Shown here: piece by piece, positions 32,109 through 40,507 of the stretch | Layout of the letters: the number at the start of each line of letters is the position of its first letter | Numbering within the stretch: position 1 is the stretch's first letter | Assembly: GCA_900119285.1 (NCBI GenBank) | Contig: FPIT01000009.1 | Location: forward strand, 62,001 to 126,000 | From: Prevotellaceae bacterium HUN156 | GTDB lineage: Bacteria > Bacteroidota > Bacteroidia > Bacteroidales > Bacteroidaceae | Reading direction: 5' to 3' | DNA: 64,000 nucleotides | Translations under genes and position numbers: made by a program | The notes under the pieces: generated by a model | What the model saw: the letters and a program-made list of their open reading frames with translations, nothing else | Told to the model about the DNA's origin: nothing | The model's database searches: none

Positions 32109-34157
32109 ATGAAAAGAATCGTTTCTCTATTTTTTGCAGCATGTGCAGTATTAACAATACAGGCACAGAATCCTTATCTGCCGCTTTGGGAACATCTGCC
32201 CGATGGTGAACCTCGTGTGTTTGATGATCCTGATAATCCAGGTAAGAAGCGTGCCTATATCATTGGCTCGCATGATGTAACATATACAGCATATTGTGGT
32301 CCCGATATCCGCATGTGGTCTGCACCAGTAGAAGACTTGTCGCAGTGGCGTGATGAAGGTCCTATCTTTACTTGGTTTGTTAATGGCCAGTGGGATACGA
32401 TGTATGCTCCTGATCTTGTAGAGGTTGTAGACAAGAAGACCGGTAAGAAAACCTATTGGCTCTATCCTCATTCTCGTGGTTGGCGTCGTACCCCTATGGT
32501 ATGTAAGAGCGACCGTCCCGATGGTCCTTTTACTCCAGTCAATTTGACTGCTGACGGCACACAGTGCTTGCCTGGTTCACTTATTGATTTTGACCCATCT
32601 GTATTCATTGAGACTATTACAGACAAGAAGGATAAGGATTATAATACTGGCTATCGTGCTTATGTATTCTATGGTTTCCAGCACTCTACAGCTTGCGAAC
32701 TTGACCAGAATACCATGTACTCTAAACGTGAGGGAACTGAACTTATCGATCCCTTTATTCCTGCCAGCAGTGCAGATGGTCGTCTGCTCGATAAGGCAGG
32801 TAGCGAGTATAAAGCACTTTACAAAGGTCAGAATCCTCTTGACTTCAACTTCTTCGAGGCTTCTTCTATCCGCCAGGTAGGTAACAAGTATGTGATGGTA
32901 TTCTCTGGTTATTCTGGTAAGGAGTATGGATTGGGAAACACCAACTCAGCTCTACGCTATGCTTATGGTGACTCTCCTCTGGGCCCTTGGCGTTCTGGTG
33001 GTGTGTTGGTAGACTCTCGTGGTGTTGTTCTCAATGAAGATGGTTCTAAACTCATCACGACGAATGCTGCTCACAATACCCACGGCTCTTTGCAGGAAAT
33101 CAATGGCCAGTGGTATGTATTCTATCACCGTCCTCCACGCGGCTTTGGTAATGCCCGTCAGGCAATGGTTGCTCCCGTCAAGATTGAGTGGGATAAGAAA
33201 CCTGTAGCTAAGGGTGGTCAGGTGCGTATTACTGGTTATGATCCTTATGTAAAAGATAATGAGTGGACAGCAAAGGCTACCGATGGTAATGAGTATACAG
33301 GTGCAGAGGTAACAAGTGAAGGCTTCCAGATTTTCGGTTTGCCTCCTTATAACTACTATTCTGCTGGTATTGCTTGTTTCATGTATGGTCCTAATGCTAA
33401 CAACTGGATGCAGGATAACCATGATGTGTGGAACAACTCAATGGATTTGGCAGGCATTCAGAATGGTGGTATTGTTGGCTTTAAATACTTTGGCTTTGGT
33501 GGCTTGAGCAAGGATACCAAGGGTGTAAAGGCTTTCGAAGGTATTAAGAAAGGTGATAATGTAAAACTTAACATCAATCTGACACCAAGCGGAAAGGGTG
33601 CATTTACCATCCATGTAAAGCTTGATGATCCTTGGAAGGGTGAGGAAGTAGCATCTTTCGTTGTTCCTGAGAATAGTTCTAAGTCTGCCCACACGATTTC
33701 TAAGTCTGTTCCTGCTCTTGAGGGCTTGACAGGTAAGCATGCTCTTTACCTTGTTGTTGAAGGTCCTGAGATTAAACAGAATGAGCAGCAGCGCCCACAG
33801 TGGGGACGTCGTCCACAGGAGCCACAGCGCCCACAAGGACTCTTCAATCTCCACGGAATTGGCTTTGCTAAGAATGGCGAAGGTGCACAGCCTGCTTTCG
33901 TTCCAGAAATCACTATTACTGCTGATGGACAGAAACTGAATATCCCAGAGAAGCCCATTATGGCTACTAATGCTAATGGTTATACCGAGTGCAACCACTA
34001 TCAGCTTTACGCTCCACTGAAGGCTGGTTCTAAACTTCAGGCTACCTGCGAAAAGGCTCCTAAGGCTGTTCAGTTTGAGATTAGCTCTGTGGTTGAAGGC
34101 CGAGCTACTGTTAAGGCTACCTACAAGGGTATGACCAAGTATTTCCTGATTAACTAA
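32109..34157 (+). CDS. GH43-type enzyme with CBM6-like domain and Gln/Pro/Arg-rich insert
   Basis: This 682-residue secreted protein starts with a GH43 propeller of the type whose first motif reads PDGEPRVF rather than ADP. Other GH43 features are WDTMYAPDLVEV, DFDPSVFIE (modulating Asp) and FFEASSIRQVGNKYVM (candidate acid Glu). A CBM6-like sandwich occupies about 370-600. Before its last strand (LFNLHGIGFA) sits a low-complexity insert of about 22 residues rich in Gln, Pro and Arg (556-577). A small Ig-like domain closes the protein. Substrate within arabinoxylan is not determinable here. It lies 12 bp before GH97. Confidence 0.82.
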   Translation: MKRIVSLFFAACAVLTIQAQNPYLPLWEHLPDGEPRVFDDPDNPGKKRAYIIGSHDVTYTAYCGPDIRMWSAPVEDLSQWRDEGPIFTWFVNGQWDTMYAPDLVEVVDKKTGKKTYWLYPHSRGWRRTPMVCKSDRPDGPFTPVNLTADGTQCLPGSLIDFDPSVFIETITDKKDKDYNTGYRAYVFYGFQHSTACELDQNTMYSKREGTELIDPFIPASSADGRLLDKAGSEYKALYKGQNPLDFNFFEASSIRQVGNKYVMVFSGYSGKEYGLGNTNSALRYAYGDSPLGPWRSGGVLVDSRGVVLNEDGSKLITTNAAHNTHGSLQEINGQWYVFYHRPPRGFGNARQAMVAPVKIEWDKKPVAKGGQVRITGYDPYVKDNEWTAKATDGNEYTGAEVTSEGFQIFGLPPYNYYSAGIACFMYGPNANNWMQDNHDVWNNSMDLAGIQNGGIVGFKYFGFGGLSKDTKGVKAFEGIKKGDNVKLNINLTPSGKGAFTIHVKLDDPWKGEEVASFVVPENSSKSAHTISKSVPALEGLTGKHALYLVVEGPEIKQNEQQRPQWGRRPQEPQRPQGLFNLHGIGFAKNGEGAQPAFVPEITITADGQKLNIPEKPIMATNANGYTECNHYQLYAPLKAGSKLQATCEKAPKAVQFEISSVVEGRATVKATYKGMTKYFLIN

Positions 34158-34169
34158 GATTAAATAATA

Positions 34170-36113
34170 ATGAAGAAGATATTTGTATCGATGGTATTCT
34201 TGGCAGGCTGCCTTGCGACAGCCTTTGCCAACGACCAGCGTGTTGCCAGTCCTGATGGCAAACTGGTTGTAACCATCAATGATGAAGGTGGTAAACCCAC
34301 CTATACTGTTAGCTACGAAGGACAAATTGTGTTGACACCTTCTGCGTTAGGTTTGCAGACCAATATTGGTGACTTTACACAAAATCTTTCACTAAAGAGT
34401 TGTGATAGTAACACCATTAAGGACCACTATACAGTTCGTAATATCAAGCAGCAGACGGTAGATTATGAGGCTGCAGAGGCTGTATGTCACTTTACACAGG
34501 GTAACAAAGCTGTCATGGATGTTACTTTCCGTGTAAGCAATCGTGACGTTGCTTATCGCTATCGTGTTTTTCCTAAGGGTGAGACACGTGTTTGTGTGGT
34601 AGAGCGTGAAGCCAGTGCTTTCGCTATGCCTGAGAACACAACCACTTTCCTCTGCCCTCAGTCATCACCTATGCATGGCTTTGCCCGTACCTCTCCTAGC
34701 TACGAAACATCTTATGACCTTGATGTTCCCGTAGGTCGCAACGGATGGGGTGAGGGTTATACCTTCCCATGTCTTTTCAAGGTTCCTGCTGCTCAGCCTG
34801 TTTGGGTACTTATCAGTGAGACAGGTACAGACGGAGACTATGTTGGTTGTCGACTGCTCAACGAAGGAACTGGTAACTATCGTATCGGCTTCCCTCAGCA
34901 GAGTGAGATGAATGGTGTGGGCTCAGTAACTCCTGCCATTAGTCTTCCTGGTGATACCCCTTGGCGCACCATTACCGTTGGTCCTTTGGCAAATATCGTT
35001 GAGACAACAGTTCCTTTCGATCTCGTACTGCCTAAGTATAAGGCCTCTCAGGAATATATTTATGGCAAGGGCTCTTGGAGCTGGATTATCGGAATGGACT
35101 CTAGCTGTAACTTTGATGAGCAGAAGCGCTATATTGATTTCTCAGCAGCCATGGGCTATCAGAGTGTGTTGATTGATGCATTCTGGGATCGCCAGATTGG
35201 TTATGACCGTATTGCTGAGTTGGCACGTTATGGTAAGACCAAGGGAGTAGGCCTTTTCTTGTGGTACAATTCTAATGGCTCTTGGAACGATGCTCCTCAG
35301 ACTCCTATTGGTAAGATGAATAATGCCCGTATCCGTCGTGCTGAGATGAAGTGGATGCACGATAATGGTATTCGTGGTATCAAAGTCGACTTCTTTGGTG
35401 GTGACAAGCAGCCCATGATGCAGCTCTATGAAGATATTCTTGCCGATGCTAATGACTTCGGATTGCTGGTTATCTTCCATGGTTGCACACTACCTCGTGG
35501 TTGGGAGCGTATGTATCCTAATTATGCTGCTTCTGAAGCTGTACTGGCTTCTGAGAATATGCATTTCGGACAAGGCTCTTGTGATGCTGAGGCTCGCAAT
35601 GCTTGTATTCATCCATTCATCCGCAATACGGTTGGCTCTATGGACTTTGGTGGCTCTACACTTAATAAGTTCTATAATGCAGACAATCAGCATGGCACTC
35701 ATCGTGTTACAAGTGATGTCTATGCATTGGCCACTGCGGTACTCTTCCAGAGTGCAGTGCAACACTTTGCTATGGCTCCAAACAACTTGACTGATGCTCC
35801 AGCTTGGGCTATCGACTTCATGAAGAAGGTGCCTACCACATGGGATGAGGTGCGCTTCATTGATGGTTATCCTGGTAAATATATCCTGTTAGCCCGTCGT
35901 AGTGGCGATAAGTGGTATGTTGTAGGTGTCAATGCAGAACAGCAGCCTCTGAAGAAAGTTATTACTCTTCCAATGTTTGCGAAGGGTGCTTCGCTGGATG
36001 TTTATAGTGACGACGCTCAGTTGCAAGGCAGCTTGAAGAATGTTAAGCTTAACAAAAAGCAACAGCTTACAGTTACCATTCCATGCAATGGTGGCTTGGT
36101 GATTACTCAGTAA
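34170..36113 (+). CDS. GH97 alpha-galactosidase-type glycosidase
   Basis: This 647-residue secreted protein has the GH97 layout: N-terminal beta-sandwich beginning VASPDGKLVVTI, a TIM barrel with GMGYQSVLIDAFWD-type strands, IKVDFFGGD (Asp407, the position of the nucleophile in retaining members), SEAVLASENM and a C-terminal sheet domain. The Asp nucleophile points to the retaining group, which includes alpha-galactosidases and beta-L-arabinopyranosidases, rather than the inverting alpha-glucosidases. It would remove a galactose or arabinopyranose cap from xylan side chains (inference). Last gene of the second large enzyme operon. Confidence 0.88.
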   Translation: MKKIFVSMVFLAGCLATAFANDQRVASPDGKLVVTINDEGGKPTYTVSYEGQIVLTPSALGLQTNIGDFTQNLSLKSCDSNTIKDHYTVRNIKQQTVDYEAAEAVCHFTQGNKAVMDVTFRVSNRDVAYRYRVFPKGETRVCVVEREASAFAMPENTTTFLCPQSSPMHGFARTSPSYETSYDLDVPVGRNGWGEGYTFPCLFKVPAAQPVWVLISETGTDGDYVGCRLLNEGTGNYRIGFPQQSEMNGVGSVTPAISLPGDTPWRTITVGPLANIVETTVPFDLVLPKYKASQEYIYGKGSWSWIIGMDSSCNFDEQKRYIDFSAAMGYQSVLIDAFWDRQIGYDRIAELARYGKTKGVGLFLWYNSNGSWNDAPQTPIGKMNNARIRRAEMKWMHDNGIRGIKVDFFGGDKQPMMQLYEDILADANDFGLLVIFHGCTLPRGWERMYPNYAASEAVLASENMHFGQGSCDAEARNACIHPFIRNTVGSMDFGGSTLNKFYNADNQHGTHRVTSDVYALATAVLFQSAVQHFAMAPNNLTDAPAWAIDFMKKVPTTWDEVRFIDGYPGKYILLARRSGDKWYVVGVNAEQQPLKKVITLPMFAKGASLDVYSDDAQLQGSLKNVKLNKKQQLTVTIPCNGGLVITQ

Positions 36114-36150
36114 AGCAAACACTAACTAAAAGAATACTATTAATCACTGG

Positions 36151-36191
36151 TCCCTGCGTTTCAGTTTCTGGAGCGCAGGGATTTCTTTTTT
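36151..36191 (+). terminator. Terminator of the GH10-CE1 to GH97 operon
   Basis: TCCCTGCG (36151-36158) pairs with CGCAGGGA (36174-36181), followed by TTTCTTTTTTG. Confidence 0.88.
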
Positions 36192-36194
36192 GTT

Positions 36195-36257
36195 GGTTTC
36201 TAGGCGAGAAACCACTGGTTTCTTCAGGAGAAACCGATGGTTTCCTGCCTGGAAACC
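36195..36257. repeat. Three tandem hairpins with 22-bp period
   Basis: Three 19-bp perfect inverted repeats lie head to tail with 3-bp spacers: GGTTTCT-N5-AGAAACC at 36195-36213, the same arms at 36217-36235, and GGTTTCC-N5-GGAAACC at 36239-36257. Loops and spacers differ (spacers ACT and GAT) while the arms are kept, with a compensated change in copy 3. The array lies between two convergent genes. Confidence 0.9.
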
Positions 36258-36265
36258 GCATGAAA

Positions 36266-36700
36266 TTATATTTCATTGAAATAGTAATCCTGCTCAAAAC
36301 TGTCGAAGTGTACGCTATCGGCATATCCATACTTCGCAAACAAATCCCGAATCTTTTCCTGTTGTTCTGGTGATAGGCGTCGCTTGCCACGCATATATTC
36401 ATAGTAGTACCGTTTACCCGATAGCATGGTAGTCATCTCTTTTCGTAAAGGTGTGTAGTCTGTTTTTAGCACTTGGTCATAGATTTTCGAGAAACCGCGA
36501 GCATAGGTAACCATTTCTGTTGAAGCATAGTGTGGGCAAATGTCATTCTTAAGTGCGTAAGGCATCACACATCGTACAATAGTTTCTTCTTGAGGATTCA
36601 GTTGACCTGCATGCCAGTGAAGACATCTCTCATGCTTTACACATTCTTTATTATAACACAAAGCCCATCCGTTAGGTATGTTTTTCCACTTTAATTCCAT
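36266..36700 (-). CDS. DUF6078-type small protein
   Basis: This 144-residue protein is the only convincing minus-strand gene. It has a Cys-rich N-terminus (CYNKECVKHERCLHW) with further Cys/His pairs (RCVMPYAL, DICPHYAS), then a conserved KRYYYEYMRGKRRLSPEQQEKI segment that looks like a helical DNA- or RNA-binding region. It resembles the DUF6078 family common in Bacteroidota; function unknown. No signal peptide, so cytoplasmic. It has its own promoter-like element (CAAAGGTA on the plus strand at 36746-36753) and is convergent with the GH97 operon. It looks unrelated to xylan use. Confidence 0.8.
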   Translation of the reverse strand: MELKWKNIPNGWALCYNKECVKHERCLHWHAGQLNPQEETIVRCVMPYALKNDICPHYASTEMVTYARGFSKIYDQVLKTDYTPLRKEMTTMLSGKRYYYEYMRGKRRLSPEQQEKIRDLFAKYGYADSVHFDSFEQDYYFNEI

Positions 36701-36745
36701 GTTCTTATTCTATCTCTTATAATGATTGAGTTAAGTTTCGGAGCG

Positions 36746-36753
36746 CAAAGGTA
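36746..36753 (-). promoter_or_regulatory. -7 element for the DUF6078-type gene
   Basis: On the minus strand this reads TACCTTTG, about 46 bp upstream of the ATG. The -33 region is A/T-rich without a clear TTTG. Confidence 0.5.
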
Positions 36754-36795
36754 CTACATTTTTTTTATTATGGAAAACAATAATTGCTGATTTCC

Positions 36796-36827
36796 TTTGG
36801 AATTTTTCTTAGAATTATGTACCTTTG
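36796..36827 (+). promoter_or_regulatory. Promoter of the 407-residue outer-membrane protein
   Basis: TTTG at 36796-36799, a 20-bp spacer and TACCTTTG at 36820-36827 give a textbook Bacteroidota promoter, 43 bp before the ATG at 36871. It diverges from the minus-strand promoter at 36746. Confidence 0.75.
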
Positions 36828-36870
36828 CGGTCTTAATAGGAAAACAATATCAGAACATAAGAATCACACA

Positions 36871-38094
36871 ATGAAAAAAGAGGTATTTAAGTTTACAGCC
36901 TTGATCATCTTGACCATGCTGCCTTCTATGATTTATGCACAGTTAAATCCTAAGCAGGGTTACATTATCACCAACCAGAATGACACCATTTATGGTACGA
37001 TAGACTATTTGTCGGACACCAAATGTGCCTATAATTGTCGTTTTATGCCCGCTGGCGAAACAGAATATAAAGTGTATAAGCCTGGTGAAATTACTGCATA
37101 TCGTTTTTCTAATAATGGCGTGTTCTATATCACCAAGACGTTCAAAGTAGAAAACGAACAAAAGACTTTCTTTGCCGAGTATCTGGTGAAGGGTGGCGTA
37201 AGCCTATTCCATCACAAAGAGAATGATATTGACTACTATTACTTTGTAGATGAGAAAGGAAAGATTGCCATTACAAAATATGATGGAAGTGACTTAACTC
37301 CTACTTACGAAAATCTTGCCTATCAAAGTAGAGTAAACAAAAAGCGTGCTGCACTAGGTAAGGTTACACCCATTTTTGCACAAAGCCCTAAGGCGCTGCA
37401 TGACCTTTGGACAAAAGACCTTAATCCAGAAAACTTGACGCAGATAACTATCGACTACGATATGGAATACTGTACTTCGGCAGGCGATTGCGTTCAGTAT
37501 AGATACAATGAAGAAGCATCGCGCAGTATTTATTTGAAGTTACGCCTTCAAGCTGGAATAGGATATGGAAGAAACTATATGGAAGGTTCAACGCGTAGTG
37601 CAAATGATGTTGCTTTAAATAGTTTCGTTCCGCAGATAGGAATAGGATTAGACTTGTTGGCCCCACGTTCTAGTAAACATTGGTCTCTACAAACATTGTT
37701 ACTTATTAGTAAATGGAATATGTCTGGTGATTACTATGCACGTGTTTTCGACAAAAAGACAACTCATATAAGTGTTAACTATTGGGATTTTTGCACCCAG
37801 ATAGGACCTGCCTATAGTTTTAAACCTGAATCAAAATATTCTCCAGTGTTGCGTGGAGGTTTTGCTTTAGATTTACCATTTGTAGAAAAAAAGTCAAACG
37901 TCGGATGGCTATGCCTTGATGATAATCAAAATGAATCTGTTACGTTAGGTGTGGGTTTCTTTGTTGGAGCAGGTGTTGATATCTCTATCCAGAAACATCT
38001 ACTTCGTTTGTCTGCTGATTATCAGTGGACACGCGCAATAAACGACGGTGTCAATATTAGCTCTTTGATGATAAATGCTGGAATAAGACTCTAA
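36871..38094 (+). CDS. Predicted outer-membrane beta-barrel protein of unknown function
   Basis: This 407-residue protein has a signal peptide (ending MIYAQ). The first part (GYIITNQNDTIYGTIDYLSD ... KPGEITAYRF) is a small beta domain seen in Bacteroidota proteins of unknown role. From about residue 205 it has alternating strands ending in YQWTRAINDGVNISSLMINAGIRL, which suits a PorT-like eight-stranded barrel. The start at 36871 was chosen because it follows a strong promoter; the frame is open to 36784 but that would cover the promoter. It is a single-gene unit with its own terminator. No enzyme motif seen. Confidence 0.75.
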   Translation: MKKEVFKFTALIILTMLPSMIYAQLNPKQGYIITNQNDTIYGTIDYLSDTKCAYNCRFMPAGETEYKVYKPGEITAYRFSNNGVFYITKTFKVENEQKTFFAEYLVKGGVSLFHHKENDIDYYYFVDEKGKIAITKYDGSDLTPTYENLAYQSRVNKKRAALGKVTPIFAQSPKALHDLWTKDLNPENLTQITIDYDMEYCTSAGDCVQYRYNEEASRSIYLKLRLQAGIGYGRNYMEGSTRSANDVALNSFVPQIGIGLDLLAPRSSKHWSLQTLLLISKWNMSGDYYARVFDKKTTHISVNYWDFCTQIGPAYSFKPESKYSPVLRGGFALDLPFVEKKSNVGWLCLDDNQNESVTLGVGFFVGAGVDISIQKHLLRLSADYQWTRAINDGVNISSLMINAGIRL

Positions 38095-38116
38095 TGTTCT
38101 AAATATAAAGAAGTTT

Positions 38117-38150
38117 CCCCTTGCAATTATCTTGTTGCAAGGGGATTTTT
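38117..38150 (+). terminator. Terminator of the 407-residue gene
   Basis: A perfect 10-bp stem CCCCTTGCAA/TTGCAAGGGG with an 8-base loop, followed by ATTTTT. Confidence 0.9.
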
Positions 38151-38204
38151 ATGCTTTAAATTAAAAATATTAGGATAAAGTGTATGTTTTATACTTTTTT
38201 TGTG

Positions 38205-38212
38205 TACCTTTG
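38205..38212 (+). promoter_or_regulatory. -7 element of the GH10-CBM6 / CE6 unit
   Basis: TACCTTTG, 29 bp before the ATG at 38242. The upstream region is a T-rich run without a clear -33 TTTG. Confidence 0.6.
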
Positions 38213-38241
38213 CAGGCAAAACATAACTTAAAACAAAGATA

Positions 38242-40491
38242 ATGAAAACACTTAAACGCAATTTACTGATGATGGCGGCAAGTCTGTGCATTCTGCCTGC
38301 ATCTGCACAGTTGTCATCTAATCCAAACAAGTTTTTAGGTAACATCACAACTAGAGGTAACGTAGAGCCAGGAGGCGGTGTTCCTAAGTATTACACTCTG
38401 TGGAATCAGATTACTTGTGAGAACGAATCAAAGTGGTCTTCAGTAGAAGGTAGCCGTGGCAACTTCAACTGGACTGGAGCAAATAATGCTTTCAACTATG
38501 CTAAACAGCATAACTTTACCTATAAGTTTCATGCCTTGGTGTGGGGTGCTCAGTATCCTAGTTGGTTGGAGAGCCTGTCAGCAAAGGATCGCTTCGCTGC
38601 TATGACCAATTGGTTTGATCATGCAAAGGCTCAGTACAATACTTTACCTATGATTGATGTTGTGAACGAGGCTGTAGGTATGCACCAGCAGGGCAATCCA
38701 ATGATGAAGGAAACGCTGGGCGGTGGCGGTAAGACTGGCTACGACTGGCTTATCAAAGCCTTCGAGATGGCTTACGAGCGTTGGCCAGATGCCATCCTGA
38801 TTTACAATGACTATAACTCTATCCGTTGGGATTTGAATAATTATATTACCTTAGTGCAGACGCTGCGTGATGCCGGCGCTCCTATCGATGCCTATGGTAA
38901 CCAATCACATGAATTGAGTGATATCAGCTTGGACGAGTTGGAAAGGGTGTTGAAGCAACAGCAAGATGCACTGAAGATGCCGATGTTCTCTACAGAGCTG
39001 GATATAGACATTGCCGATGATACTAAGCAGAAGTTACAGTATCAGAAAGTATTGCCTGCTTTTTGGGAAAAGCCTTATTGCGCTGGTGTTACCCTTTGGG
39101 GACATGTGCTTGGCGCTACATGGGTTGACAACTCAGGCCTTTATAGAAATGGCGAAGAACGTCCTGCTATGACTTGGATTAAAGAGTATATGCAGACCGA
39201 TGCAGCCAAGAACGCAGAAGGTCCACTCCCTGGTACTAAGAAGGAGGCATCTATCTATATCCGTCCTGCAAGTCAGAAGGTTGCAAATGGTGATGTTCTT
39301 CCTATTATGGTACGTGCTCGCATGGCTACCAAGACCATTCAGAAGGTTGACCTCTATGTTGGTAGTGACCTGATTGCAACAATGACCGAGGCTCCTTACC
39401 TCACTGAATATACAGCAAGTTCACCGGGCATGAATACCTTGAAGGCCGTTGTTACTACAACTGACGGCTCTACCTATGAGCGTTATGGACGTTTCCAGGT
39501 ACTCTCTAACACAACCAAGCGTGAGCCTTATAATGAGGTTGTACCCGAACTACCAGGTACTATCAATCCAGGAGAGTTCGATAAGGGTGCTCCTGGCGTT
39601 TCATATTCTGGCGTTACAACCACTGTATACAAGTCACGTGACAAGTTCGTTACAACTGCTACACAAGACGGTGCTTGGATGGAGTATACGGTTGATGTAA
39701 CGGAGGATGGCCTCTATACTTTGGAAGCAGAAGTTGCTTCTACCAAAGATGGTGGTAGCTTCCACTTGGCAGAATATACATTTGATAATCTTAAATTCCT
39801 CACAGAATTTACAGCAGTTCCTAATACAGGTAGCGCTATAGAGTTCCAGACTCTGCGTTGCCCTGTTACGGAGTATCTGACTGCAGGTCGCCACGTGCTG
39901 ACACTGCTCGTTGATAAAGGTGGCTTCTATATTAAAAACTTGAAGTTCAATCTTCTGCCTACCTCTAATCTGCCAGGAACTGTTGAGGCAGAGGACTTAG
40001 TGAAGAGCGAGGGTGGTAGCATCGTAGCAATTTCTAATGGTTTCGCACTTGGCAATCTTGCTACCAATGGTTGGGCTGAATATTCAGTCAACGTTACTCA
40101 GGCAGGTAAGTACTCTTATGAGGCTACTGTTTCTTCTGATGTTACTGGTTCTAAATTCAACATGTATCTGATTGATGCTAATGGTAATGAGAAGAGTCTG
40201 GGATTGGTTAAGGTGCCAAATACTGGTAGCAAGGATGTTTACCAGACAAAGGCTGCTTCTATTAGAGAAAGCTTTAATGAAGGATTACATACCTTGCGTA
40301 TTGTTGCTACTGGTGGCAATTGCAACATTGATAACATTAAGTTTATCTGCACAGAACCAGCATCTGGTATTAACGAAGTGATGAGCGATGATGCTACAGA
40401 TACACCAGCTTATAATCTCATGGGTGTTCCTGTTAATGCTGCTTATCGTGGTATCGTGATAAAGAATGGTAAAAAAGTAATGATGAAATAA
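38242..40491 (+). CDS. GH10 endo-xylanase with two CBM6-like domains and C-terminal tail
   Basis: This 749-residue secreted protein has a GH10 domain (25-330) with CENESKWSSVEG, acid/base Glu143 in IDVVNEAV and nucleophile Glu252 in FSTELDI. An Ig-like domain (about 345-430) follows, then two CBM6-type sandwiches (about 450-575 and 580-700; the second begins LPGTVEAEDLV). The end (YNLMGVPV ... RGIVIKNGKKVMMK) is the short tail shared with three other secreted proteins here, possibly a secretion or anchoring signal. It is a shorter, lineage-different GH10 from the GH10-CE1 protein, so it probably attacks different backbone patterns. Cotranscribed with CE6 16 bp downstream. Confidence 0.92.
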   Translation: MKTLKRNLLMMAASLCILPASAQLSSNPNKFLGNITTRGNVEPGGGVPKYYTLWNQITCENESKWSSVEGSRGNFNWTGANNAFNYAKQHNFTYKFHALVWGAQYPSWLESLSAKDRFAAMTNWFDHAKAQYNTLPMIDVVNEAVGMHQQGNPMMKETLGGGGKTGYDWLIKAFEMAYERWPDAILIYNDYNSIRWDLNNYITLVQTLRDAGAPIDAYGNQSHELSDISLDELERVLKQQQDALKMPMFSTELDIDIADDTKQKLQYQKVLPAFWEKPYCAGVTLWGHVLGATWVDNSGLYRNGEERPAMTWIKEYMQTDAAKNAEGPLPGTKKEASIYIRPASQKVANGDVLPIMVRARMATKTIQKVDLYVGSDLIATMTEAPYLTEYTASSPGMNTLKAVVTTTDGSTYERYGRFQVLSNTTKREPYNEVVPELPGTINPGEFDKGAPGVSYSGVTTTVYKSRDKFVTTATQDGAWMEYTVDVTEDGLYTLEAEVASTKDGGSFHLAEYTFDNLKFLTEFTAVPNTGSAIEFQTLRCPVTEYLTAGRHVLTLLVDKGGFYIKNLKFNLLPTSNLPGTVEAEDLVKSEGGSIVAISNGFALGNLATNGWAEYSVNVTQAGKYSYEATVSSDVTGSKFNMYLIDANGNEKSLGLVKVPNTGSKDVYQTKAASIRESFNEGLHTLRIVATGGNCNIDNIKFICTEPASGINEVMSDDATDTPAYNLMGVPVNAAYRGIVIKNGKKVMMK

Positions 40492-40507
40492 AAGAAGAAT
40501 AGAAAAA

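Noticed and set aside
33438..34325. Long minus-strand open frame (295 codons) opposite GH43 and GH97
   Set aside because: It spans the end of one enzyme gene and the start of another and shows no family signature; the codon bias of these genes leaves the opposite strand open in many places.
36195..36257. CRISPR array
   Set aside because: The period is 22 bp with 3-bp spacers and self-complementary units; there are no repeat-spacer units of CRISPR size and no cas genes.
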